In this document: in pieces, positions 1 through 6,225 of the stretch
Position numbering within the stretch: position 1 is the stretch's first letter
Layout: the number at the start of each line of letters is the position of its first letter
Assembly (NCBI GenBank): GCA_007119305.1
Contig: SKPY01000389.1
Coordinates: forward strand, 1 to 11,230
Length of the DNA: 11,230 nucleotides
DNA from: Nitriliruptorales bacterium
Lineage (GTDB): Bacteria > Actinomycetota > Nitriliruptoria > Euzebyales > Egibacteraceae
Direction of reading: 5' to 3'
Notes under the pieces: model-generated
The model's input: only the letters and a program-made list of their open reading frames with translations
Database searches by the model: none
What the model was told of the DNA's origin: nothing
Position numbers and translations under genes: made by a program

Positions 1-144
1 ATCGCCGACGGGCTGCTGGCCTCGACGCTCGACCTGCGCGAGCTCGTCCGCGGCTACGAGGACGCGGGCTGCGACCACCTGCTGCTGTTCCCCGCGGTCG
101 CCGCGGGCGACCAGCTCGAGCACCTCGCCGACGCGCTGGCGTGA
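1..144 (+). CDS. C-terminal end of a probable luciferase-like (LLM class) oxidoreductase, partial
   Basis: Frame 1 is open from the window edge to a TGA at 142-144, giving 47 residues; the start lies outside the window. The tail reads RELVRGYEDAGCDHLLLFPA, then a short acidic helix ending LEHLADALA. This pattern (an amphipathic helix, 'AGCDHLLLFP', then a last helix 'LxxLADALA') is what I know from the last beta-alpha unit of bacterial luciferase-like flavin or F420-dependent monooxygenases. The catalytic part is missing, so cofactor and substrate cannot be judged. The gene converges on the paaX-like gene, and its stop codon lies within a 32-bp tandem repeat. Another TIM-barrel enzyme is possible. 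The reading frame itself is convincing. Confidence 0.55.
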   Translation: MADGLLASTLDLRELVRGYEDAGCDHLLLFPAVAAGDQLEHLADALA

Positions 145-202
145 CGGGCGCCGTGACCCCAGGCGCGCCGGCGTGGCGGGCGCCGCGACCCCAGGCGCGC
201 CG
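139..202. repeat. 32-bp tandem duplication spanning the stop codon of the first gene
   Basis: Positions 139-170 and 171-202 are two adjacent 32-base units that differ at only two places by direct comparison: TGA versus TGG near the start, and CCGTGACC versus CCGCGACC in the middle. The stop codon of the upstream gene lies in unit 1. Both units contain GGCGCC and GGCGCGCC palindromes and end in CGCGCCG, so the RNA could fold strongly. The repeat sits between two convergent genes, where a bidirectional terminator would be expected, but there is no T tract. Confidence 0.8.
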
Positions 203-228
203 GCGCGACACACGGCTTGGCGCCACGC

Positions 229-1059
229 TCAGCCGAACATGACGGAGCGCACGTAGTCCTGCGCAGGCGCGTGCAGCTCGTCCACGAGCTCGCCGAACAG
301 CTCGGCCGCGCGGGCACCCCGCCAGCCCGAGGGCAGCATCTCGGGCGGCAGGCCCGGATCGAGGTAGGGCAGCGTGCGCCACTCGTGCAGGGCCGTGGTG
401 TAGTCGACGAACGCGCGCCGCTGCCCTGCGTGCCGCGCCTGCCGCCACCGCCTGAGCAGGGGCGCTGCCCGGCGGACGAAGCGTGCGTAGCGCTCGTTCA
501 AGGCGTCGAGGTCCCAGCAGCGCTGCGCGAGCTCGCCCAGGGAGCCGAAGGCGTCGTAGCGGGCGCGGAAGACATCGACGTGGTCGGTGAGCCCGAGGTC
601 GGTCACCGCCGCGAGCAGGTCGTCGCGGACGCGCCAGGGCGCGAGCCACACGCCGCCGTCGAGCCTGCCCATGCCCAGCCAGACGAGCCGTGAGCGCAAC
701 TGGTGGCGCGCCGCGCGGTTGCGCTCGGGGATGGAGAACACCGCGAGGACCCACCCCTCGTCGAGGGGCGCGGGACGACTGCCGTTGAAGATGCGCTCGT
801 CGCCTTCCGCGAGGATCCGCGCCGCCTGGGCGGTCAGCTCGTAGCCGACCGTGCCGGCGCGCACGTCCCGCTTGAGCAGCCCCTTGCGGAGCATGCGCGA
901 CACCGAGGAGCGCACGACCTGCTCCTCGGTCCCCAGGTCGGCCATGAGGGTGACGAGGTCCGCCACGGCGATCCAGCCGCCGAGGTCGCGCACGAACGCG
1001 CCGTACAGGTCGAGGATTAGCGAGCGCGACCCGCGCCGCTCCCCCTGTCGGGCCGTCAC
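229..1059 (-). CDS. PaaX-family transcriptional repressor
   Basis: 276 residues from a GTG at 1059; a G-rich stretch about 8 nt upstream could serve as ribosome binding site. Residues ~12-65 form the winged-helix part (ILDLYGAFVRDLGGWI, then SSVSRMLRKGLLKRD with the recognition helix). The PaaX central domain follows at ~100-170 (EGWVLAVFSIPERNRAARHQ, then LGMGRLDGGVWLAPW). The C-terminal domain covers ~185-276 with a basic helix and a LPYLDPGLPPEMLPSGW segment. All three blocks occur in the expected order and total length is normal for the family. The best-studied member represses phenylacetate degradation and is released by phenylacetyl-CoA. No paa gene is in this window, so target and ligand are unknown. 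The gene is divergent from metA with only 90 bp between them and may control its own promoter there. Confidence 0.88.
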   Translation of the reverse strand: MTARQGERRGSRSLILDLYGAFVRDLGGWIAVADLVTLMADLGTEEQVVRSSVSRMLRKGLLKRDVRAGTVGYELTAQAARILAEGDERIFNGSRPAPLDEGWVLAVFSIPERNRAARHQLRSRLVWLGMGRLDGGVWLAPWRVRDDLLAAVTDLGLTDHVDVFRARYDAFGSLGELAQRCWDLDALNERYARFVRRAAPLLRRWRQARHAGQRRAFVDYTTALHEWRTLPYLDPGLPPEMLPSGWRGARAAELFGELVDELHAPAQDYVRSVMFG

Positions 1060-1106
1060 GAGCGCAGCCCCCGCTCGAGGGCGCCACCGGTTTGCACTGC
1101 GGCGGC

Positions 1107-1135
1107 TTGAGCCCCTGTCGCGCAGCCGCTACCTT
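1107..1135 (+). promoter_or_regulatory. Candidate sigma-70-type promoter for the metA-metY operon
   Basis: TTGAGC at 1107-1112 and TACCTT at 1130-1135 are separated by exactly 17 bases. The first resembles a -35 box (TTGACA) and the second fits the TAnnnT pattern of an actinobacterial -10 box. Transcription would begin near 1141-1143, only about 8 nt before the metA ATG at 1150, where no Shine-Dalgarno sequence is visible. A very short or nearly leaderless message would explain that. The promoter lies in the 90-bp divergent gap with the paaX-like gene. Confidence 0.42.
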
Positions 1136-1149
1136 GCGCTGCCAGCCGC

Positions 1150-2223
1150 ATGCCGATCGTTTCCCACACCTCGCTTCCGACGTTCGCGGACCTGCGGGCA
1201 CGCGGCGAGCAGATCCTGCCCCTCGACGAGGCCCTGCACCAGGACATCCGCGAGCTGCACGTCGGGCTGCTCAACATGATGCCCGACGCCGCGCTGCGCG
1301 TGACCGAGCAGCAGTACATGCGCCTGCTGGGCAGCGCCAACCAGATCGTGCAGATCTACGTGCACCCCTTCACCGTGCCGGGGCTGACGCGCAGCCCCGA
1401 GGCGCAGGCCTACATCGACGCCTACTACGAGCCGTTCGCGCAGCTGCGGGCCGAGGGCCTCGACGCCCTCATCGTGTCGGGCGCGAACGTGTCCAACCCG
1501 GAGCTGAGCGCCGAGCCCTTCTGGGAGCCGCTCGCCGAGGTCATGGAGTGGGCGATCCACGACGTGACCTCCATCCTGTGCTCGTGCCTGGCCACCCACG
1601 CGCTCGTGCAGCACTTCCACGGCGTGAACCGTCGCCGCCTGCTCAGCAAGCGCTGGGGGGTCTACGCCCACCGTGCGGTCCGTCCCGACCATCCCCTCAT
1701 GCGCGGCACCAACACGCGCTTCGACGTGCCGCACTCGCGCTGGAACGAGATCACCTCCGCCCAGCTGCGCGAGGCGGGGATCCAGGCGCTCATCGAGAGC
1801 ACCGCGGGGGACTTCCACCTCGGGGTCAGCGCGGACGGGCTGCGCATGGTCTACATGCAGGGCCATCCCGAGTACGACACGACCAGCCTGCTCAAGGAGT
1901 ACAAGCGGGAGGTGCACCGCTACCTCGCCGGCGAGCTCCCGGCGATCCCGCCGTATCCGGAGAACTACCTCTCGCCGCGCGCAGCGCGGGTCGCCCACGA
2001 CTACCTCGAGGCGGCCCTCGCCGCCCGGGACGCGGGCGCGCCCACCCCGGCCTTCCCCGAAGCGGAGCTCGCCGGCCAGCTCGACAACACCTGGACGGAC
2101 ACCGGCAAGGCCGTGTTCAACAACTGGCTCGGCTTGGTCTACCGCCTCACCGACCTGCGGCGGGGCGTGCCCTTCATGCGCGACATCGACCCCGACGACC
2201 CGCTGGGCCTGCGCACCCAGTGA
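1150..2223 (+). CDS. metA: MetA-type homoserine O-acyltransferase (divergent branch)
   Basis: 357 residues from ATG at 1150, longer than the 309 of E. coli MetA. It transfers an acyl group from acyl-CoA to homoserine, the first committed step to methionine. The class-I amidotransferase-like core is clear: LLNMMPDAALRVTEQQYMRL (~40-59), LIVSGANV (107-114), nucleophile Cys146 in CSCLATHA, His195 in VPHSRW, and the His239/Glu241 pair in MQGHPEYD. Compared from memory with E. coli MetA, the lysines of LMPKK are replaced by DA. The position known to separate succinyl (Gly111) from acetyl (Glu111) users is Ser115 here, so the donor cannot be read from that residue. The neighbouring MetY-type enzyme favours O-acetylhomoserine as product. 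The first gene of a two-gene operon, it is separated by 53 bp from metY. No SD is visible at its start. Confidence 0.88.
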   Translation: MPIVSHTSLPTFADLRARGEQILPLDEALHQDIRELHVGLLNMMPDAALRVTEQQYMRLLGSANQIVQIYVHPFTVPGLTRSPEAQAYIDAYYEPFAQLRAEGLDALIVSGANVSNPELSAEPFWEPLAEVMEWAIHDVTSILCSCLATHALVQHFHGVNRRRLLSKRWGVYAHRAVRPDHPLMRGTNTRFDVPHSRWNEITSAQLREAGIQALIESTAGDFHLGVSADGLRMVYMQGHPEYDTTSLLKEYKREVHRYLAGELPAIPPYPENYLSPRAARVAHDYLEAALAARDAGAPTPAFPEAELAGQLDNTWTDTGKAVFNNWLGLVYRLTDLRRGVPFMRDIDPDDPLGLRTQ

Positions 2224-2276
2224 CCGCCACGCCCTGCAACGACCACGACGACACCGACCGAGAGCGAGGAGCAGCT

Positions 2277-3554
2277 GTGCACGACGAGACCCTGGCCCTG
2301 CACGCGGGCTACACCCCGGAGCCGACCACCAACGCGGTTGCGGTGCCGATCTACCAGACGGTGGCGTACGCGTTCGACGACGCCCAGCACGCCGCGGACC
2401 TGTTCAACCTGGCGGTGCCCGGCAACATCTACACCCGCATCATGAACCCGACGCAGGACGTGCTCGAGCAGCGCTGCGCGGCGCTCGAGGGGGGCATCGC
2501 CGCACTGGCCACGAGCGCGGGCAGCGCAGCCATCAACTACTCGATCCTCACGATCGCGCGGGCGGGCAACAACATCGTGAGCGTGCCGCAGCTGTACGGC
2601 GGCACGTACACGCTGTTCGCCCACATGCTGCCGTCGCAGGGCATCGAGGTGCGCTTCGCCGAGGACGACTCGGTGGCGGCCCTCGAGAAGCTGATCGACG
2701 ACAAGACCGCAGCGGTCTTCCTCGAGAGCATCGGCAACCCCGCCGGCAACATCCCTGACCTCGAGCCGATCGCCGCGATGGCCCACGCCCACGGGGTGCC
2801 GGTGATCGTCGACAGCACCGTGCCCACGCCGGCGCTGATGAAGCCGATCGACTGGGGCGCCGACATCGTCGTGCACTCGCTCACGAAGTACATGGGCGGC
2901 CACGGCACGACGCTGGGGGGGATCATTGTCGACAGCGGGCGCTTCCCCTGGGCCGAGCGCGCCGACCGCTTCCCGATGCTGTCCGAGCCCGAGCCCGCCT
3001 ACCACGGGCTGGTCTACACCGAGGCCCTCGGCGAGGCCGCCTTCATCGGGCGGGCGCGCACCGTGCCGCTGCGCAACACCGGCTCGGCGATCAGCCCCTT
3101 CAACGCCTGGCTGGTGCTGCAGGGGCTGCAGACGCTGAACCTGCGGATGGAGCGGCACGTCGCCAACGCCCAGATCGTGGCGGAGCACCTGCGCGACCAC
3201 CCCCAGGTCGAGTGGGTCGAGTACGCCGGCCTGCCGGAGTCGCCGTACTACGCGCTCGCGCAGAAGTACACCGGCGGACGCCCCTCCGCGCTGCTGTCGT
3301 TCGGGATCAAGGGCGGGTTCGACGCCGGCGTGCGCTTCTACGACGCCCTGCAGCTGTTCACGCGACTCGTCAACATCGGCGACACGAAGTCGCTGGCGGC
3401 CCACCCCGCGTCGACGACCCACCGCCAGCTCACCCCCGAGGAGCACGAGACGGTGGGCGTCACGCCGGACATGATCCGCCTGTGCATCGGGATCGAGCAC
3501 CCCGACGACATCATCGCCGACCTCGACCAGGCGCTCGACGTCGCCGTGCGCTGA
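2277..3554 (+). CDS. metY: O-acetylhomoserine sulfhydrylase (MetY-type, PLP-dependent)
   Basis: 425 residues from a GTG at 2277, chosen because AGGAG at 2267-2271 lies 5 nt upstream and family proteins begin at this point (HDETLALHAGYTPEPTT). It is a Cys/Met-metabolism PLP enzyme converting O-acetylhomoserine and sulfide to homocysteine and acetate. Visible signs are Tyr52-Thr-Arg, the active-site loop YTRIMNPTQDVLEQR, Tyr107 in QLYGGTY for cofactor stacking, Asp179 in VIVDSTVPTP, and the Schiff-base Lys204 in HSLTKYMGGHG. The C-terminal domain includes NIGDTKSLAAHPASTTH and ends IGIEHPDDIIADLDQAL. The length fits MetY better than the shorter O-succinylhomoserine enzymes (MetZ). It lies 53 bp after metA, probably on the same transcript, so the pair forms a direct-sulfhydrylation route. 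Its last codons and stop are inside the first unit of a tandem repeat array. Confidence 0.93.
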   Translation: MHDETLALHAGYTPEPTTNAVAVPIYQTVAYAFDDAQHAADLFNLAVPGNIYTRIMNPTQDVLEQRCAALEGGIAALATSAGSAAINYSILTIARAGNNIVSVPQLYGGTYTLFAHMLPSQGIEVRFAEDDSVAALEKLIDDKTAAVFLESIGNPAGNIPDLEPIAAMAHAHGVPVIVDSTVPTPALMKPIDWGADIVVHSLTKYMGGHGTTLGGIIVDSGRFPWAERADRFPMLSEPEPAYHGLVYTEALGEAAFIGRARTVPLRNTGSAISPFNAWLVLQGLQTLNLRMERHVANAQIVAEHLRDHPQVEWVEYAGLPESPYYALAQKYTGGRPSALLSFGIKGGFDAGVRFYDALQLFTRLVNIGDTKSLAAHPASTTHRQLTPEEHETVGVTPDMIRLCIGIEHPDDIIADLDQALDVAVR

Positions 3555-3652
3555 ACCGCCCTACGCTGAACCGGCCTGCGCCGACCTGCCCGTACGCTGA
3601 CCCGCCCGTACCTGCACCGCCAGTACGCTGAACGCCCTGCGCCGATCCGCCC
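3546..3652. repeat. Degenerate 15-16-bp tandem repeat array overlapping the metY stop codon
   Basis: Seven adjacent units can be laid out at 3546-3561, 3562-3576, 3577-3591, 3592-3607, 3608-3622, 3623-3637 and 3638-3652. The core is close to TACGCTGAACCGCCC, with variants such as TGCGCCGATCCGCCC. Unit 1 holds the last metY codons and its TGA; a further partial match (TGCGCTGAC) occurs at 3711-3719. The period is near 15 rather than strictly fixed, and units are diverged, so this is an old or slippage-driven array, not a CRISPR. Role unknown. It lies just ahead of a large hairpin. Confidence 0.75.
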
Positions 3653-3662
3653 GCAGCAGCGC

Positions 3663-3704
3663 GCGCCGGCACCGGCGGTGCAGGAGCGGCGCACCCGCCG
3701 GCGC
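3663..3704 (+). terminator. Strong GC hairpin downstream of metY, possible terminator
   Basis: GCGCCGGC at 3663-3670 pairs perfectly with GCCGGCGC at 3697-3704. Inside it GGTGC (3677-3681) pairs with GCACC (3691-3695). An alternative register pairs 3674-3681 with 3691-3699 with one bulged C. There is no T tract, so this is a structural candidate for ending the metA-metY transcript or protecting its 3' end, as is common in GC-rich actinobacteria. Confidence 0.45.
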
Positions 3705-3757
3705 TGGGCGTGCGCTGACGAGCCGCACCGAGGGGGTGCCCCACGCAGCCGCCGGCA

Positions 3758-4579
3758 TTGATCTCGCGCTACCGCGGGTACCTGCTCGACATGGACGGCA
3801 CGATCCGCCGGGGTGGACGCGCCCTGCCCGGCGCCCGGGAGCTCATCACCGCCCTGCACGCGTGGGACAAGGCGGTCCTGGTCATGTCGAACAACCCGCT
3901 GCGCAGCGCCGAGCAGCACCGGCGAGACCTTGCGCGCAGCGGCCTCGAGCTGGCCGGTGACGAGATCTTCACCTCCGTCTCCGCCCTGCTCGCGCACCTC
4001 GAACGGCAGCCGGTAAACGGTGCCCTGTTCGCGCTCGGCGAACGCCCGCTGACCGACGCGCTGGCCGCGGCCGGCCACCGGCTCTCCGACCGGCCCGACG
4101 AGGTCGGCTGCGTGCTCGCCGCGTTCGACCGCACCTTCGACTACCGCAAGTGGACGATCGCCCACCGCGCCATCGTCGCGGGCGCACGCTTCATCGCCAC
4201 CAACCCGGACGCCACCTACCCGACCGAGCACGGCGAGATCCCCGACTGCGCAGGCATCATCGCCGCGCTCGAAGCATCGACCGGGACCCGCGTGCAGGCG
4301 GTGCTCGGCAAGCCCTCCAAAGACTTCCTCGAGGCTGCCCTCGCCAAGCTCGGCACGCCTGCCCAGGACACGCTCGTGGTCGGTGACCGGCTGGACACCG
4401 ACATGGCGATGGCCCTGTCCGGCGGGCTCTCCGCTGCGCTGGTGCTGTCCGGTGTCACGACGCGGGCGGACCTCGCGCGCAGCCGGATCCGACCGACGTA
4501 TGTGCTCGACGGGGTAGGCGAGCTGCTGGGCCGGGACGCCGGCGCGGCGCTGCGGCCCCCCGACGAGCCGACGTGCTAG
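3758..4579 (+). CDS. HAD-superfamily phosphatase, subclass IIA (NagD-like)
   Basis: 273 residues from a TTG at 3758. This is the only usable start: an in-frame TGA lies at 3716-3718 and the next ATG falls inside the catalytic DMDGT motif. Motif I is Asp11-Met-Asp13-Gly-Thr, motif II is Ser44 in VMSNNP, motif III is Lys185 in LGKPS, and motif IV is GDRLDTD (209-215). The cap between motifs II and III contains ATNPDATYPTEHG, typical of the NagD / 4-nitrophenylphosphatase / phosphoglycolate phosphatase group. It hydrolyses a small phosphorylated metabolite in the cytoplasm; the substrate cannot be read from sequence. It stops 9 nt before the phosphate transporter gene and so is likely co-transcribed with it. 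No good SD is placed at the TTG; AGGGGG at 3731-3736 is about 21 nt away. Confidence 0.88.
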   Translation: MISRYRGYLLDMDGTIRRGGRALPGARELITALHAWDKAVLVMSNNPLRSAEQHRRDLARSGLELAGDEIFTSVSALLAHLERQPVNGALFALGERPLTDALAAAGHRLSDRPDEVGCVLAAFDRTFDYRKWTIAHRAIVAGARFIATNPDATYPTEHGEIPDCAGIIAALEASTGTRVQAVLGKPSKDFLEAALAKLGTPAQDTLVVGDRLDTDMAMALSGGLSAALVLSGVTTRADLARSRIRPTYVLDGVGELLGRDAGAALRPPDEPTC

Positions 4580-4588
4580 ACGGCTGCG

Positions 4589-5548
4589 GTGGAGATTCTG
4601 CTCGCCCTGGTCGTCGCCGCCTTCGTCGTGCTCAACGGCGTCAACGACGGTGGCGCCATCCTCGCGCTGGGCCTGAAGATCCCCGCGCTGCGACTCGGCT
4701 CGGCGCTGCTCCTGCTCGCCGCCGGCGTGGTTGCCGCGCCGCTGCTCACCACGGCGGTGGCGACCACCCTCGCCCAGCGGCTCGTGACCTTCGAAGGGGA
4801 CGCCGGCCGTGCCGCCCTGCTCGTGGCGGTCCTCGCAGCCGTGCTCGTAGTCGCCGTGCTCGGCCGTCTCGGTCTGCCGACGAGCCTCACGCTCGCGATC
4901 GTCGGGGCGATCACCGGTGCGGGGTGGGGCAGCGGCCTGCCGACGTCGTGGGCCGTCACGGCGGCCGTGCTCGTGCTCGCGGCGCTCGGGCCGCTGGTCG
5001 GCGCCGTGGTCGCGTTCGGCCTGTCGCACCTGCGCGCCCGCATCCCGGCACCCGGTGGGGCGCACGTGGTGATCCGGCGCCTGCATCGCGTGGCCTTCGG
5101 GCTGCAGTGCGTGGCCTACGGTGCCAACGACGGGCAGAAGATGCTCGCGGTGGTCGCCGTGGCGAGCGGTCCGCTCGTCACGACCGGTGCACCGCCGCTC
5201 GGCGTGCTGCTCGGCATCGGAGCGCTCTTCCTGCTCGGCATGGTGCTCGGGGTGCGCCGCATCAGCAGGACGATCAGCAACGGGCTCCTGCCGCTGCGCC
5301 CGCCGCATGCCGTCATCGCCGAGCTCTCGGCTGGCAGCGCGGTGCTGGCCACCGGGGCGCTCGGCGCCCCCGTCAGCATGACCCAGGCGCTGGCCGGCGG
5401 CCTGATCGGCGCGGGTGTCAGCGAGAGCTACCGGAGGGTTAGATGGAAGCAGGCCCTACACATCCTGATGGCATGGATCCTCACACTCCCGACAGCCCTG
5501 CTGCTCGCGGCGGGCGCGAGCGCCGCGGTGCGCTTCGCCGCTGGCTGA
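4589..5548 (+). CDS. Inorganic phosphate transporter, PiT family (short form)
   Basis: 319 residues from GTG at 4589, almost entirely hydrophobic helices. The inverted-topology repeat of PiT carriers is visible: an N-terminal LNGVNDGGAILALGLK (Asn19-Asp20) and the matching VAYGANDGQKMLAVVAVA (Asn180-Asp181). A PVSMTQALAGGLIGAG segment (~261-276) matches the family's PVSTTH-type motif. The last helix is HILMAWILTLPTALLLAAG. Known members carry metal-phosphate with a proton or sodium ion across the inner membrane at low affinity. It is much shorter than E. coli PitA (499), as in many compact PiT proteins that work with a DUF47 partner, which is the next gene here. It begins 9 nt after the HAD stop and has no clear SD, so coupled translation is likely. 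Its last 106 nt overlap the DUF47 gene; the rare Arg codons AGG and AGA occur there. Confidence 0.9.
   Translation: MEILLALVVAAFVVLNGVNDGGAILALGLKIPALRLGSALLLLAAGVVAAPLLTTAVATTLAQRLVTFEGDAGRAALLVAVLAAVLVVAVLGRLGLPTSLTLAIVGAITGAGWGSGLPTSWAVTAAVLVLAALGPLVGAVVAFGLSHLRARIPAPGGAHVVIRRLHRVAFGLQCVAYGANDGQKMLAVVAVASGPLVTTGAPPLGVLLGIGALFLLGMVLGVRRISRTISNGLLPLRPPHAVIAELSAGSAVLATGALGAPVSMTQALAGGLIGAGVSESYRRVRWKQALHILMAWILTLPTALLLAAGASAAVRFAAG
5433..5438 (+). promoter_or_regulatory. Shine-Dalgarno sequence for the DUF47 gene, inside the transporter gene
   Basis: GGAGGG lies 4 nt before the ATG at 5443, the best ribosome binding site in the window. In the transporter frame it is written with CGG-AGG-GTT-AGA, using two Arg codons (AGG, AGA) that are rare in this DNA. 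This supports selection for the site and fixes the DUF47 start upstream of the transporter stop. Confidence 0.6.
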
Positions 5549-6180
5549 GCAGCCTCGCGCAGATGCGCGACGAGCTCACCGGCGTCTCGGACCGCGTCTT
5601 CGTCGAGCTGCTGAGCGCCCAGATCGACGCCGCCCTCGACGGCGGCCGGCTCGCGCACGAGGCCATCACCGGCGCCGTGAGCTCCGTCGACGCCCGCGAG
5701 CAGATGGGCGCGATCGAGCACGCGGGCGACGGCCATCGCGCCGAGCTGGTGACCCGGCTGACGCAGGCGCTGTCCACCCCGTTCGACCGGGAGGACATCT
5801 TCCGCCTGTCCCGCTCGATCGATGACGTGCTCGACAACCTGCGTGACTTCGTGCGCGAGGCCGACCTCATGGGTGTGCAGGACCCACGGCACTTCTCCAC
5901 CCTGATCGACGCGATCATCGAAGCGCTGGAGAAGCTCAAGGTCGCGGTGGCCCACGTGCTCGACGAGCCCCACCTCGCGCCTGAGCGCGCCCTCGGGGTC
6001 AAGAAGGGCAGCAACCATGTCCGCCAGCTGTACCAGGTGGCGATCGCAGCGCTGTTCGAAGAGGAGCTCAGCGTCTGGATGCTGAAGCGCCGGGAGCTCC
6101 TGCGCCGCCTCGACGTCGTCGGGTTGCGCCTCGGCGAGGCCGCAGACGCGCTGTCGGACGGGGCGCTGAAACGCAGCTGA
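5443..6180 (+). CDS. DUF47 / PhoU-like protein, partner of the PiT transporter
   Basis: 245 residues from ATG at 5443, chosen for its GGAGGG ribosome site. Later in-frame ATGs at 5473 and 5563 are alternatives; the last begins 14 nt after the transporter stop and would still leave the whole folded domain. Residues ~40-235 are helical with charged heptads (FVELLSAQIDAALDGG, IFRLSRSIDDVLDNLRDFV, ALFEEELSVWMLKRRELLRR), matching the DUF47 family related to PhoU. The histidine- and proline-containing first ~25 residues look disordered. DUF47 genes commonly sit beside pit genes and are thought to modulate phosphate uptake, acting at the cytoplasmic face of the membrane. Here the ORF overlaps the transporter by 106 nt in a different frame, so production is probably coupled. 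It is convergent with the LAL regulator, 45 bp apart. Confidence 0.88.
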   Translation: MEAGPTHPDGMDPHTPDSPAARGGRERRGALRRWLSSLAQMRDELTGVSDRVFVELLSAQIDAALDGGRLAHEAITGAVSSVDAREQMGAIEHAGDGHRAELVTRLTQALSTPFDREDIFRLSRSIDDVLDNLRDFVREADLMGVQDPRHFSTLIDAIIEALEKLKVAVAHVLDEPHLAPERALGVKKGSNHVRQLYQVAIAALFEEELSVWMLKRRELLRRLDVVGLRLGEAADALSDGALKRS

Positions 6181-6182
6181 GG

Positions 6183-6192
6183 GCGCCGGCGC
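6183..6192. terminator. Perfect GC palindrome between convergent genes, weak terminator candidate
   Basis: GCGCCGGCGC is a perfect 10-bp palindrome immediately after the DUF47 stop and 34 bp from the LAL stop. The 45-bp convergent gap holds nothing else recognisable. The same GCGCCGGC word recurs in the hairpin after metY, and a related CGCGCCGGCGCG lies after the first gene. It has no loop or T tract, so a terminator role is only suggested by position. Confidence 0.25.
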
Positions 6193-6225
6193 GGCATCCT
6201 CCCTGCGCCAGACCTGCGACCAGGC

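Noticed and set aside
1060..1149. SAM-type riboswitch upstream of metA
   Set aside because: The whole divergent gap is 90 bp and the likely transcription start leaves only about 8 nt of leader, too short for any known SAM riboswitch.
1092..2276. Plus-strand frame-3 ORF continuous with metY, which would give an 820-residue fusion
   Set aside because: The part before 2277 is an Arg/Ala/Pro-rich frame lying over metA. MetA in frame 1 has all catalytic motifs, and metY has its own SD and start.
3546..3652. CRISPR array
   Set aside because: The units are directly adjacent, 15-16 bp long and degenerate, with no spacers and no cas genes.
2139..5308. Long minus-strand frames (about 453 and 656 codons) opposite metY, HAD and pit
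   Set aside because: Their proteins are low-complexity Arg/Gly/Val/His-rich with no domain; they are the usual antisense shadows of GC-rich coding DNA.
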